From Gnetum montanum (lineage: Eukaryota; Streptophyta; Gnetopsida; Gnetales; Gnetaceae): a stretch of 62,000 bases of DNA. The first letter of the stretch is position 1. Each line of letters begins with the position of its first letter. The position numbers and the translations under genes were made by a program. The stretch lies in contig MNCI01006496.1 in assembly GCA_015680685.1 (NCBI GenBank), positions 206,954 to 268,953 of the forward strand, given 5' to 3'. Shown here piece by piece: positions 12,299 through 25,033 of this stretch. The notes under the pieces were generated by a model that saw only the letters and a program-made list of their open reading frames with translations, was not told the origin of the DNA and ran no database searches.

Positions 12299-15200
12299 AA
12301 CCTCCTATCTTGGAATGTCTGAGGCCTAACTAATAGGCTTCATTGCAAATGAGCCAAAAGCTTCCTCTCTAATCTAAATCTCACTTTGGATTTCCTCCTT
12401 CTTCAAGAAATCAAGATCTCAGCTAACCAATTATCTCTTTCAACCCATTGGTTTCTCCCCCATTCTTTTGTTCTCGCTACTTCTCATGAGTGTGGCAAAG
12501 GTGGAGCAACCATTCTTTTTCCAGCCTACTGGAAAGACAAAATCCTACAGCATGGGTGCGATTTAGGTCACAGAGTGGCCTAGGCTATTTTCTCCTCCTC
12601 ACATGGTCCCTTTGGAGTTTGTTCTATTTATGCTCCCAATGACTCTACCGAATAGGCCCGATTGTGGCATGAACTCACTCATAGCCTCCCTTCTATTCCT
12701 TGGATTTTTGATGGTGATTTTAACATGATATAATTCTCTCATGATATGCTTGGGGGTGTTTTCTCTCAACTTCCTCATCAAGAATATCAAGCCTGGTCAA
12801 ATTGTAAGAAATGTTTCTATCTTTTGGACGACATCGTATACACTGCTAGTGGCTCTCTAAACAGCTTCACTTGGAACAATCTTTGTAAGGGGTAGGCTCG
12901 CATTTATAGTTGGTTAGATAGATATTATTTTTCCACTCTTTCCTTTTGGCAGACCCTTTCTACTACTAAAGTCCACCAACACGCAACCTTATCTGATCAT
13001 TTCCCCATTTCTTTATCTATGTAGATCCATAATGACCACCAACAACGGAATTATCATCTCTTTAGGCTACATAGTCAATTTTTCTCTTCTCCTCCTGCCC
13101 AACAACTTCTTTTTAGCCTTTGGAACGCTGAACCTAAACCCTTAGGTCCAAAGGGTTGGATCCACTGGTGGCTTCGGACTACTAGTAGAGTTAGGAATCT
13201 CGCCTGTCATTAGGGTAAGGAAATTGCCTCTCATTCTCAGAAAGAGTACTCCAACATATGCTCTACCATTGAGCACCTTACAACCAAACTAACCAATGAT
13301 CCCTTCAATAGTCACCTACAAGGGGAGCTTGCCAGAGCCCATATAGCCTTTCAACATTGGGAAGTATATAAGGCACAAGTTGCCTTGATTAAAAGCCAAC
13401 TCACTTGGCTAAACATTCAATATGAGCACTGTAAGGAATTCTTTAAGTACCTTAATCGGTCCTCCCCTTCACCCTCTTTAGATAAACTCTCCATAAATGG
13501 ATCCATTATCACTGACCAAAATAGTCTTCTCTCTTACCTTAAGGAACACTTTGAGGCCTTATTCACCACTACTCCTATGGATCCTGCATCCTTCACGGCC
13601 GCCACTCTAAATTATCCTAGACTGGTTAATTCTTCTATGCTGACAATTTTAGAAGCTGATATTACTCCAATTGAGCTTCAACAGGCTTTCTTTAACCTAA
13701 GCCCTGGGAAAGCCCCTGGTTATGATGGTTTTCTAGTCAAATTTTTCCAAAAGCATTGGGATTTGGTAGGTTTTGACCTCTTCCATGTTATCAAAGAGGC
13801 TACACTTACTGGTTCATTGGGACCAATCTTAAACCAAGGGATTATTCGTCTTCTCCCTAAATTGGGATATCCTACTTGTATCTCCAATTGACGACCTATC
13901 ACCTTACTTAATGTGGTTTACAAAATTTGGGTTAAATGTTTGGCTTTGTGATTAAAGAAAATCCTTGCTCTTACTATTTCACCCCAGCAAACTGGCTTTG
14001 TCCTAGGAAGATACATATTAAATAATGTGGTAGCTGCTTGGGAAGGTCTTAAGTGGGCTGAGGACGAGGGTCAAGATATCCTCCCGATGAAGCTTGATTA
14101 CACTAAAGCCTATGATAATATTAAGTGGGACTTCATTATCCAAGTTTTGGCCCTAAGTTCATTCATATGGTAGAATGCTTATTCTCAGATGCTACTATGT
14201 GAATAATGACTACCTTTGGCATTACTTCTCCCTTTTCTATTCATAGGTCTATTAGGCAAGGCTGCCCTCTTGCTCCTTACCTCTTCATCATTGCTACTAA
14301 TTTTCTCTGTCATTAAATCAACTTGGATATTCAAAAAAATGTTTTATCTATGGTTCATCTATCTTCTCCTCAATATGTATTTCGTTGATGACTCCTTTTT
14401 CCTTATTCAAAACAATGCTATTAATGTGCAACGTCTCGTGTCTTGAGTTGAGCAATATTGCTCCCTCTCTGGATCTGTTATAAATTGGCGTAACTCTTTA
14501 GTATATAGCTTCACCAATAATTACAGTAATTTGTCCAATTATAGTTGGAAGCATACTCAAGATCAAGAAATCATTAAGCTTTTGGGAATCCCTTTTTGCT
14601 TTAGAGGCCCAACTTCAGAGCTCTGGGACCAAGTACTTTCTTGAATTCAAAGGAAAATTGAAAAATGGAAAACCAAACCCCTTACCCTTGCCGGTAAGTA
14701 TCTCATCTGTAAGTCTATTTGTGCCTCTACCCATGTTTATTATTTGTCATGTTGGGCCCCTTCCCATGCTTCTTATAAAAATCTTGAATGATTATTTCGA
14801 GACTTCATGTGATCGTCTAAAGACTCCCAAAAAGGTTTTCATCGTGTTTCCTGGAATATAGTAACTCTTCCTAAGAATAAAGGTGGATTGGACCTTTTGA
14901 CCTCCTTTAAGCAAGGTCTCACCCTTGTTTCTAAGTGGTTGGTTTAGAAACTAGATGCCCCCAATATTATTGGGAATCTTCTTCAGTTAAGGCTTCGACA
15001 AGCATTCCCTAAGAATAAGTCCATATGGAAGGGTATCAACCCTATTAATTGGATCCTTTCTCCTGATGACATTATCATTCCTGGAACACATGTTTTCAAA
15101 AGAATTTGGAAGGCTTGGTAGGTCTTACCTTCTCATGTGAATTGGAATAATGTTCATATCAATCCTACTCTCCTTTCTAAGATTTTCCCTTGGTGGCTTC

Positions 15201-16060
15201 CCCTATTGCCTACTCCTCTAGCCACATCAAATGCCAGAACAACCACCATTTGGTTTCAAAAGGGAGTTATTTCCCTTACATGTCTTTGTCTCACCAATCA
15301 GTGAATTACTTGGGATATGTTCAAAAATTTATATGGGGCTTCCAGAAATATGCACCACTGCCTTGATAGAATTTATCACTTCATTCATCAGTACTTTCAT
15401 TTGGATGCTTTGGTTCCTAGTCTCTTCCATGGTCTTCAGTGGACTAATGGATCGAACCTTCTACCCTATAAACCACATGTGCCCTTTCAGTTGTTGCATG
15501 ATTCCTCTATGATTGTTAATCGCTGCAATAGATCATGGCACAAAGAAGAGTCTGAATAGTTTTGGCTCTCCCTCTTCTCACGAGTTTGGAGCCTTCCAAC
15601 TCTTCCAAAAATTAAACAATTTCTTTGATGCCTCCTTCATCAAGGCTTACCTATTGGTAAACGTCATGAATACCTTGGGATTCCAAACCCTAATTGCCCT
15701 CTCTATGGAGGTCTTGATGATTTTTTCCACGTTTTTTGGCATTGCCCCTTCGCTCAGTCTTCATGGGAGTGGGTTTTTAAAGTTTTCCCTTTGTGCAAGT
15801 TTTCCCATGAGGATATCTTGTTTAGCTTTTTGGCCACCCCATCTGCTGACCTTTAGTTTCTTTGGGAAGTTATTAGGCCCCTCATTCTTTACTATATATG
15901 GAAGCGCAGATGCACTACTCTTTTTTAGAACACTGATTCGTCTAACTCTAACCATTTAACTATTATGGAAAAATTTTAAATTCTTCGCCTTGTGCATTTC
16001 CAAATTATATCTCACACTTCTAAGTTAAAGTTGGGTACTAATCAGTTGTTTTATTGTTTG
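12299..16060 (+). pseudogene. LINE ORF2 (endonuclease, RT, zf-RVT) remnant
   Basis: This ORF encodes target nicking and target-primed reverse transcription in L1-type elements. Endonuclease motifs in order are DFLLLQEIK (about 12390), SIYAPNDS (about 12630), DGDFNM (about 12710) and SDHFPISL (about 12992). RT motifs are LSPGKAPGYDGF (about 13700), RPITLLNVVYKIW (about 13890), KLDYTKAYDNIKWDF (about 14090) and RQGCPLAPYLFI (about 14250). The catalytic FVDD lies at 14380-14391. The C-terminal zinc-finger-like zf-RVT region includes DDFFHVFWHCPFA (about 15720). Almost the full ORF2 length is present, so this is the most complete LINE here, but many stops (largely TAG) and several shifts make it inactive. 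It follows ORF1 with almost no spacer, as is usual for the family. Confidence 0.93.
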
Positions 16061-16375
16061 TAGCCTTGGAGCAGATACACCAATTCGTGCACTCTTCCCC
16101 ATCTTGATCTACTACATCGGAGTGTCTCATCATAATTTTGAGCATTTTTAGCTCTCTATAGTTCCTTGGTCTTTTTAACTCGCAGTTCCTAGTGATTCCT
16201 AGCTTGAGGTTGCTCTTTGGAATGTACTCCCACACCATGTGATGTTTTACGTTTCAAGATGTTTTTCTTCAACATCTACATTTGACATTGTTCTTCTCCC
16301 TATTTTACCATCAATATGTTTAGATGTTGATCATGTACTTAATCTCATTTAATTAATAAAATTCTATTTTTAGGG
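16061..16375 (+). other. Probable LINE 3' untranslated region
   Basis: Noncoding sequence after the LINE C-terminus, ending near ttaattaataaaattcta (about 16350), which resembles a polyadenylation signal. No clear poly(A) tail or target duplication was found, so the end is approximate. Confidence 0.4.
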
Positions 16376-17134
16376 TCTGACACCCCTCCCATAAACCAAT
16401 AAATAAATTGAAAATTACTATTTCTTAATACTAGGGCTTCCAACATTAATACTAATCAAAACAATGGTATTTTCTTCACCATAAATTTCACGAGAAGGAT
16501 GTGATTAATCTTGTAGGCCTACATTTGTAGAATCCTTGAAGTAGCATTTTCATTCTCCATTCTTTTCTATTTCTTAAAACCTTCTTCTACCTTGCACATC
16601 AGCCCACATAAGCTTACAAGCAAGCAAAGGAAGGTTGCAAAGCTTCTTCTAGGAAAAAAAATCCACATTCTATAAGCCCTCTTGATGCTCCACACCTTTT
16701 TCTTCATGTCCGTCTATAGCTAGTATTCCAATTTTGCATTATTTTATTCATATCTATTGCCATTACAATAATCATTTTATGCTATATTACTTTTTTCTAA
16801 TTTTTATATTTTTAAATTTAAAACCTATACCGACGCTTTTGAAACCTACTAGAAACCTCTTTGCCATTCCCATAATTTCTCTTCCAAAATATAATGATTA
16901 TATAAAATATAATAAATAATTAAAAGATTTATAATAAAATAATATTTGTTTCCTATTTTAATTTTAACAATTTTCACATATAAGCATCAATTTGAGTGCT
17001 TATTATTGCCACAATTCTATAATTGGGGTAGTTGCAGGGAATGTTGGACAGGTCTTTATATTTGTCTCTCATAATATTCTTGATACTTTTTATTAATTTT
17101 TTAAGCTAACATAAGATATGTTAATTATATATAA
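16376..17134. other. Unassigned AT-rich spacer
   Basis: No protein motif, repeat unit or RNA gene recognised. Confidence 0.4.
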
Positions 17135-17290
17135 ACTATTAGTTGGAGTGTTGGTAAGGTGTTTTTCTCTTAAGATGAATGACATAAGTGACAATCATTT
17201 TGATTGAGGGTAAGACATTTATTTCTCAAGTTAAAAGACATGGGTTTGAGCCTAAATGTAACTATTTAAAAATGCTAAGCTTTTTCTCAT
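17135..17290 (+). repeat. tRNA-derived SINE-like segment
   Basis: A box-B-like GGTTTGAGCCT (17243-17253) follows agacatg, as in the clearer SINE at 52761, and a degenerate box-A region (ttggagtgttggtaagg) precedes it by about 95 bp. The spacing is longer than in a normal tRNA, so an insertion within the head is likely. Confidence 0.4.
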
Positions 17291-17989
17291 TCACCAATCC
17301 TCTTGGGACCCCACTTGTCAAGATAAGTATTAAGGATCTAGATGATAATTCTTTAAGAGAAGCTAACTACATATGCTTAATGTAATAATTTTTGAATGTA
17401 AACTTTTTGTAGCTACCATGAACCATCATGTTTTTATCATACTCTTTGAGGATTGACCTTTCATACTTCATCTGTGGAATGCACAACAAAGTGAATGATA
17501 ATTTGGAGTAGCTAGTTAATCATGTATTCAAGTAGGATTGACATTTCATTTTATCTTCCAAAGTTTTTTTTTCATTTTTGTTCTTTCACATTTGATGAGA
17601 CAAATATCATCCTTTAATTTTATCATTATGTTTTAACTTTGGAATTCATACTTTGATGATTCATATTTGTAATTTGAATTTATTTTGCTGATTTTTCATT
17701 TTGGTGATCTTAATTTTGGAAGGGAGAGAAGGAATTGTTGTCAAAACCCAGAAATAAAATTATATTAAGAGTAATAAATAGAATACATTTTCATATCCCA
17801 TCAATAACAAAAAAAAATACAAAAATAATAAAGAAAAGAAAAGACCCCTTGGTTTTGGGAATTTTCTTGTAGGTTTTTACAACCAATCCTAAAAAATCTT
17901 CTCTCTAATCTAGGAAAAGGATTAGGCTTTAGCTTTATTCAAAAGTACCTTCACAAGCTTTCACTTCTTGCTAAATGCTTTATTTTTTA
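17291..17989. other. Unassigned AT-rich spacer
   Basis: No coding or RNA feature recognised; only short open frames. Confidence 0.4.
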
Positions 17990-18440
17990 CAGCTAGAAAG
18001 ACAAAAACAAAGATATAGGAAAAATATTAAAGAGCAACACCAATGCTTAAATATAAGCTAAGGGAAGTTTTAGCAACACTGCTAGTCCAAGTTTCCATTA
18101 GCTAAAAAAGATCATTAATCTCTAGTAAAGTGCTACCATCTTGATAATTAACTTGAAAAATAACAAGTTGAATATTGTTGATTTTTGGAGCATAGTGAAC
18201 TCATCATGGATAGCTACATGATTGTGAAAAATACCATATCTATTTTTTCAAATAGCATACAAATTTTAGGAATGTAAGCACTTCAAGATAAAAAGAAATT
18301 TCTTAGAAATGGGAGAAACATCTTCAAGAGGAGCCTCTTTCCAATGAGAAAAGAAATCATTAACAGAAGGAGAGATCCAATTCTAAGAATGCATGATAAA
18401 AATACAATTACAAAAGAAATGAAGAAACCCATATTAGTAT
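17990..18440 (-). pseudogene. LINE ORF2 C-terminal fragment
   Basis: The minus strand contains, in one frame, YAI-stop-KNRYGIFHNH (about 18234-18257 and below). This fits the IWKxRNxxIF motif near the end of plant L1-type ORF2 proteins, with the stop replacing Trp. Upstream on the same strand are hydrophobic frames typical of the zf-RVT region. Only this end is present, as expected for a 5'-truncated insertion. Confidence 0.45.
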
Positions 18441-19625
18441 TGATGTTGGATTTTGACATCATGTTTAAATTATTCACACTTTATTTTATGCTAATGTTTC
18501 CTAACCTAACTAGTTAAAGTACATTTTAGTTGCACTATGCATTATTTTTATCAAGGTGTTACATGTTGGTAGCTAATCTCATTAGCTAAGTTATTTTGTT
18601 GGGACAAGGTTAAAAAGGATGAGGATGATAGTATATAATCTCATGGATAACTTATAGTCTTTAAATATATATTTTTGTGATGTGTCTTAATATATCTTTG
18701 GAATTAAACCTGTGACTTGTAACACATTTTATTTGGTAGATAATTTTATAAATAAAGAAATGTTATCAAAATTCACATTGGATAATCATCATTGCTATGC
18801 CTTTATCCCATCAACATAGGCTAATTTATTAGGGTAAATGAACGATTTGACAAAGATTATTCTACAATCAACTCTCTACCAAACATCATAACCCTTGAAG
18901 GTATTTTTTCATTAAACTTCTAGGTGGCAAGTATCTCAACCAACCCTAAAATTGAACTTATGACTTGCATAATAAGAAGACATCTATTCTACCTTAATAA
19001 GTTATGTAAATGATAGATGACTCAATTAGTTAGCTCGTTTCCTTATTCGACAAGGGGTTGTAAGCTTGAGTTACACTTAAGGTATTATTAAATTTCCTTA
19101 TATTTCTTCTAATATATCATGTTGACAAGAATTTTAGCATACCTTTGGATTGTACCTATAGTTAAATTATTTTCAATTCCAATCTTCTAATGTACCTATA
19201 TCTTGGATTGTACCTATAGTTATAGAGTTTGTTTTACACCTTGTAATAACTTCAATATATCAAGATCTAATAAGTAGGAATTAAGATCGTGAGATCATAA
19301 CTCTTTTCTTTAAGATAACTGCTACTTATATCTTTCTACAATTATGAGTATCAAAAGTCTTACTATCTTTATTACTTATGAATCCTCTTATAATGAATAA
19401 AGTTCTTTGAACTTGATTTTGTAACTTAGTACTTGTCATAAGTTATTATAGATAGTGTACAATAGGTATTGTTTCTAGTTCTAATAGTTTGTAATCATCA
19501 TCTTTAGGCTTACTATTATTTCAAATTCAATCATCCTAAAATCATAAAAATTTCTTGTGTTTCAGTAGTGTTGCTCTTCCTCTAGTAAAGAAGCTTCTTT
19601 GGGATTGCATATGCTTTTCCTTATG
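18441..19625 (+). other. Possible degraded copia LTR with SINE scraps
   Basis: It starts with TGTTGGATTTTGACATCA (about 18444), a common copia LTR opening. It contains a late stretch ttcttgtgtttcagtagtg (about 19551) seen near plant copia LTR ends. No pair is visible. SINE-like pieces lie inside. Assignment is tentative. Confidence 0.3.
18935..19140. repeat. SINE fragments in opposite orientations
   Basis: A minus-strand box-B-like stretch (aaaattgaacttatgac, about 18948) is followed by a plus-strand segment with ttagttagctcg (about 19025) and gcttgagttacacttaag (about 19064). The latter and its tail resemble 53147-53235 (acttcaagttatacttaag, then ttcctttatatttttctaat). They appear to be members of one tRNA-related SINE group. 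Confidence 0.35.
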
Positions 19626-20324
19626 GACTAGTGGCACACTTACGATGCTCATTGGTTAGCTTACTATAAGCTATTATCCTTAGTATTACATGGGCCAGGA
19701 CATTCTAAATACCTTTAGTCATACACTACTAAGTTGGATTGGTTTATCTTATGATAGTTGATGGACTACTACCATGACATAACTTGTCCTTCTCCCTTAA
19801 GTAATCTTTGTAACTAGTTGTTTTCATGACACCTTAATTCAGCTTACTCTACTAAATTTCTTAGGTCCATAATGCACTAATATGTCCTTTTGGTACAAGG
19901 GATATTTGACACTTTATCTTTTTTCTTGCTTCTTTTTAAGGTACCATTTAGTAGGAATGAGAGCTTCTTCAATATTTTGCTTGTTATGAATCACCACTTT
20001 TGTAACTTTTTGGCTTACAAATACTTTAATGGCTCTTGTCACAATGCTTCTTCTTTTTTTCTTGTTTATTGTTCCATATCTTATCTTATACACTTCATCG
20101 TTCATTCATTCATGTGTTACAAAGTGAGGACTTGAGCTCTTTAAGATTTTGTAGGAAGTTGTGGCTCTTAATGAATTATTATAACCTTTCATAACTATTG
20201 ATAATTTAAGTTAAAGAAACTAATGATTGTATCTTGGCTTGAGAATATATTCTAAGAATAGTCAAATTATTTTCAAATTTAACTTGCCTTTCACCCAACT
20301 TCTACTTCATTGAACTTTTTAAGT
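19626..20324. other. Unassigned spacer
   Basis: Short open frames occur on both strands around 19890-20135 but show no family motif. Nothing else recognised. Confidence 0.4.
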
Positions 20325-20415
20325 GTAGGAAGAGAGAGGGTTGGGTTCTGGGGGATGTGTGTGTGTGTGGGAAAAAACAAGGGAGGGGAGAGGGGGGTGG
20401 TCATGGTGGGATGGA
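20325..20415. repeat. Low-complexity GT and purine-rich tract
   Basis: A short GT run (20355-20369) is followed by G/A-rich sequence (gggaggggagaggggggtgg). It is strongly strand-asymmetric, unlike the surrounding AT-rich DNA. Confidence 0.8.
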
Positions 20416-20554
20416 GAAGGTTCACATTGTCAAAGGTTTTTTTAAATAGTATTTACCATGAACATATATGTAATCTAGATATTTGACCCCCAAAACATTT
20501 AAATATAATAAAAAATAGAAAATAAAACCTTGTAATTTAGTATTTTCTACAAAA

Positions 20555-20615
20555 AATAAACCCATAACTTGGGGCTTCTAAATTAAGAATCTTACTACTA
20601 GGCTAACATTTCATT
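20555..20615 (-). repeat. SINE head fragment
   Basis: The minus strand reads TAGCCTAGTAG (20595-20605), a box A, and the plus-strand context (cataacttggggc, ctactaggctaac) matches the minus-strand SINE at 52870-52965. Confidence 0.45.
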
Positions 20616-21159
20616 AATGAAAATCCCATTAGTTAATATGTAAACTAATTATTTAATATGCCATATTTGAATTTAAATAAGCAATTTCTTTGAGTATAAA
20701 AGTTAGATTTTTGAAAAGTTAAAGCTAGAATTCAAGGTTTGCCTTTCATATTCAAATAGAATAACTATTTTTTCATCATTCTACATGAGGGTCTCTTGGA
20801 CCTACTTATCAATGTTGCTCATGGTCTTACCTCCCTGACATGTTGAGGCCTATTAATACTTTCATCCTTGGCTTTGTTTATTGCATCCATCGCACTATGC
20901 ACAATTACTAATCTTTCTAACAAGTTGCCTCAAGCCTTGAAAGCTCATGTCTCTAACCATTTTATGTTAGCCCCCTAGAAAACCTACATGGATGAAGTTT
21001 TCTTCTTTTTTTTAGTTGTAGGTATTAGGCTATTTGATTTTCCTATTTGTTTTCACAATTTTGGTATTTTTATGTGCCCATGGAAAATGTTTTTACTATA
21101 GTAAGAATTGAAAATGTTTGTTGGAATTTTCAAGTTAGATATTCTTTTCTTCAATTTAG

Positions 21160-21358
21160 TTCCAAAAATAAGTTTTCTTTTTATTTTCCTAACTTTCCTT
21201 ATTATTTCCTATACACATAAAAATAGCCTATCATTTCCTATACACATAATCTCAAATGTTACATATATTTGACATTTAGTATATTATCTTCTTATTCATA
21301 ATGTCTAATATAACATATATTAGACATTTTCCATGACATATGGAAATGGGATGTCACA
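21160..21358 (+). repeat. 3' end of a 5' LTR (gypsy-like)
   Basis: It is homologous to the last part of the LTR at 49880-50454. Shared blocks are atttcctatacacataat, tgttacatatatttgacat and cataatgtcta, and both copies end ...GTCACA. The LTR end at 21358 is followed two bases later by a primer-binding site. The left part of this LTR is too diverged to delimit. A 17-bp segment (atttcctatacacataa) is duplicated inside it. Confidence 0.6.
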
Positions 21359-21360
21359 AT

Positions 21361-21372
21361 TGGTATCAAAGA
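21361..21372 (+). other. Primer-binding site (initiator tRNA-Met type)
   Basis: TGGTATCAAAGA is placed two bases after an LTR end. It differs from the standard TGGTATCAGAGC by one or two transitions. Confidence 0.6.
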
Positions 21373-22467
21373 AAACCACAACCCAAGGGTCATTTAGAAC
21401 CTTGGGCCAACTACAACATGAACCTAATGATGAAATTTGTAGCCGCAACAAAGGGAAAGTCATTGATCATCACTAGATGCACCATATGTCTATGATGTAA
21501 GTTAGAAGATACCTTTTCATTGATTTCAATAACAATGGATTAGACATTTAGATCCCAACAACCAACAAAATTCTTTCATGGATATCATTAACTAAAAAAG
21601 ATCTGATCACACCTCATAAAGATTCATCAATTACAAGAGATGTTGGTAAGATAATGATACATTGGTCCAAGTAACTCTTACCTATCTTAATACTATATTT
21701 ATTTATTAATTAGGATCATTATTAAATCTATTTTAAAAAATTTAGTAACCATGACTTGAATTAATCTTCTTTTGTTGAAATTCACTATCCAAGTAATCTA
21801 GAAGATTTCAAGTTACCATATGTCAGCCTAGAAATCTCAATTCAACAAAATAGACTAGTTTAGTCCTTTTAATTATTGAAAAAAAAACTTCATTTTTTAA
21901 CCCTAAGACTATGTCCAATGTGTAGTATTCATTGAGATGATTCCAATGGTATAAACTTTATCTTTATCAAACTTACGATTTGAGAGATATCATTGTTTAA
22001 AAGTTTCTTATTAGGTGTGCATTAAATAATATTAAATTATTAAATTATTATTTAAAATAAACATTTTTTTAAGTGGGAGGTTGCGGGTTTGACCCCAACC
22101 CCAAAAATATTTTTATCTTAAAATAAAAATAAAAATGACCCTAGTAGTTAGGGTCATGACTAGCCCTTACTACCAACTATACCAAGGCCTACTGCACCAC
22201 ATAGTAAGGACTGGTAGGCTCAATAGTGTAGAATTGCAATCGACAAACCACCAGTAGAAAAGGAGCCTCTACCACCTAATGTAGCCTCCTGTTAGTAGTC
22301 TCTTATTCCCTACAATAGCCTATCATCTGATGCCTCCTAGGGCCTTGTTCCATAGCCACCGTTGCATTTAACACTATGGTGCTATGGTGGTGAGCCACCC
22401 CAATCATTCAGTAGTAGGACCTACAAGTTGGATCAATGGCCATAGGCCACCAACCAATAGCAATGGG
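21373..22467. other. Leader/internal remnant and unassigned flank
   Basis: The first few hundred bases should be the internal leader of the element primed at 21361. No gag motif is visible. The part from about 22080 to 22467 is more GC-rich and is the left flank of the gypsy array. Confidence 0.4.
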
Positions 22468-22600
22468 TGTAACGACTAAAAAGGTCGGTGGCTAGAATCA
22501 CCGAGGGATCAATGGATGCATAGCCTTAACCCTACCTCCATGCGAGGGCCTTGCTGGAAACAAAGGCAGAGTGCCCTAAATGGTCTTTTTGATTGAATAA

Positions 22601-23482
22601 TGATGAATCATGGTTTTTTAGGTGTTGATATCAGACCCTCGATATCAAACCCTTAATATTAGATCTACAATATTGGGTATGCAATATCGCGGCCTGGATA
22701 ACAATATCAGACACATGATATTACAATTCTTATGTAAGCCTATAAATACACCTTTGGGCACATAGGAAGGGGAGTCAGTATTAGAGTAGGATCTTTTTGT
22801 TAGTTCTTAATCCATTTTCAATTCTTTTCCCAGTACATGCTTATAGTGTGATGATTGTAATTGTACAGAACCTTTATTCGAGTGTGACATACTTGGACAC
22901 GTGCATGACCCTCAATAAAGATCGAGATTACGTCATCACTACAACATTCACTTAGTTTTAGTTGCTTAATTTTTATTACTATTTATTATTTTCTTAATTA
23001 ATATTTCTTTACCTTCATTTCCTATCCCTGTTATTAAATGCGGAATGAGTATGACTTAATCATGAGAATTTAAGTGTGACTACTTGGTATCCCAGTAGCG
23101 TATCTAGGAGTGTTTAAGTAACATGCGCTTGATAATCCTAGAACTAGTACACGAAGTCCAAGATGTGTATGGATGATTACGGATGGATGCTCATCACACT
23201 TAAGGTAGCTTAGATTTTGCTTCTCATTGTCTATTAGCTTAAAACAAAGTTATTTTCCATTGCCTCTAGGAGTAGCACTAGCTTAGGACCACATCATACA
23301 CCTCAATCTAGACTAAACCATACATGACAAAGCAAATACTGGTCTAGGTGGGAAGATAGTAAACTACGATGAACAAGTAACTATCTAGATACCATGACTA
23401 GCCCATCCACGGAGTTCGATCAAATCGTGCATGAATTCTTGTATTCGTATGGTTGAGTGTATGGATACCTCACCACTCATCA
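22601..23482 (+). repeat. 5' LTR of element 1
   Basis: U3 carries several GATATC-like palindromes (22628-22735) ahead of a TATA box (TATAAATA, 22741-22748). A polyadenylation-type AATAAA lies at 22914-22919. The U5 part contains gagtatgacttaatcatgag and ggtatcccagtagcgtat, which correspond to repeated blocks in the element 2 LTR. It ends ACTCATCA at 23482. Confidence 0.9.
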
Positions 23483-23483
23483 T

Positions 23484-23501
23484 TGGCGTTGTTGCCAAGG
23501 A
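23484..23501 (+). other. Primer-binding site of element 1 (tRNA-Asp type)
   Basis: TGGCGTTGTTGCCAAGGA lies one base after the LTR end. It matches the TGGCGCCGTTGCCGGGGA form used by Athila/Tat gypsy elements except for transitions expected from cytosine deamination. Confidence 0.8.
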
Positions 23502-23557
23502 TGGTGCTAGTTATCTAGATTAGTTATATCATACAAGATCGTTGTAACAAAGTATTC

Positions 23558-25033
23558 ATGATATATCTTTTAGAAAAGAAATTAATTTCAACTAATGAAT
23601 TATATAATGATGAAGATGAATTTTGGAGTACTCAATCCTATGTAGGGGTCTCCTATGTACATAAACAAAGACATCGTCCCAACTCACAAACTCATAACCT
23701 ACCTAGTGATGATGAACCCCTACTGGCCACTAAGAGCCTAATGCATATACAAGAGGCTATTCAAATATCTCATAGGCATTGTAAGGAAAGCCATCTACCC
23801 AGGCTTGATTTAAATAGCTTTCCCAAGTTTTCAAGAGGCTATGATTTAGACCCACAACATCATTTACAAGCCTTCCATGATGCCTATGTATGGAACAATA
23901 TTGATAATGGGTGGCAAAAACTTAAGCTCTTTCCTATGATACTTGTTGGCCAAGTAAAAGTATGGTATAGGTCCTTATGACCAAAATCAATTCGATGTTG
24001 GCCAACAATGGTAGAACTCTTTAATGAAAAATATCAAACCTATGCAAGAGTGTCAACCTTGAGGAGACAAATCCAAGAATGGAAATAGGGGCAACATGAA
24101 CCCTTAGACATGGATTTAGAAAGATACTATTCATTATTAAACAATTGCCCAGGCCATGGATTCTCTGAGGAAAGGCTAATGTACCACATCATGGATGGGC
24201 TCCGTAATGAAACAAGGGAGATCCTAGGGATGTATGCACGAGGTTAGCTATATGAGCAATGAACCCATCAATTCCAAGAGCTTATTAAGTAGGTAGAAAA
24301 AGAATAAGAAGAAATGGCTAAATGGGAGAATGTTGAAAGCTCTCAATAGGACCAAAATCTCAAAATGGCAAAGGTTCATGATCATGAAGAGGAGAAATCA
24401 ACTCACTTCAAGGAGGTGGAATTATCTTTGCCAATACTACAGTCACTAGATGAAATTGAGGCAAAGATCAATATAATGATGGAATGGATACATGAAAGAT
24501 GTGGAGAATATGCCAACACTATTAGAGGTAAAACTATGCCAAATCAAAAAATAGAACAAGACACAATGCAACAATCAGAATGAAGGGTTGAAGAAAATAG
24601 GAATAGGAACTCTACCAATCATACGTATCAATGTAATGTTTGCCTGTATGATCACTCCAAAGGAAAATGCCCAGTATTGTCACATTTACATGAGCATTGG
24701 AGAGGAATGTTACATCCATACTTCAGACAAAAATAGCGTATTCAACCACAGTGATGAAAACCCCAATCATGGGGGAGGCCACTACCAAATTGACCATACC
24801 CTTCATATGTACTGATGTCAAATGTTCATTATGTTCAACACCCTATTTCTCCAACTAGATCAACATCCTCTACTTCACCTCATCATTATCATTCTCCTAA
24901 GTACTATCCACCCATGACCCCTCCAACAAGATCACCACCTCATGTGCCTTTCACTTCTTCTCACCCTCAATGTTCTCATCCTTCACCTCCTTCTACATCA
25001 CCACCAATTGTGCTAGAAGGATTTTCACCATAG
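23558..25033 (+). pseudogene. Element 1 gag remnant
   Basis: Capsid/nucleocapsid protein of a gypsy-type element. The retrotransposon-gag core is visible: QHHLQAFHDAYVWNNIDNGW, then VWYRSL, an ELFNEKYQTYARVSTLRRQI block, and a conserved NNCPGHGFSEERLMYHIMDG. A zinc-knuckle variant CNVCLYDHSKGKC (24632-24670, spacing C-x2-C-x3-H-x4-C) follows, then a Pro/Ser/His-rich tail that ends at 25033. Stops such as those at 23978 and 24088 and several in 24240-24350 break the frame, and most are TAG. The same blocks occur in order in element 2. No protease follows here. Without pol, any past mobility needed another element's enzymes. Confidence 0.88.

Noticed and set aside
22065-22100. Box-B-like gcgggtttgaccccaac
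   Set aside because: No box A at the right distance; a single 11-bp match is weak.
24815-25033. Separate proline-rich small protein
   Set aside because: It is the Pro/Ser tail of element 1 gag, in line with the same tail in element 2.
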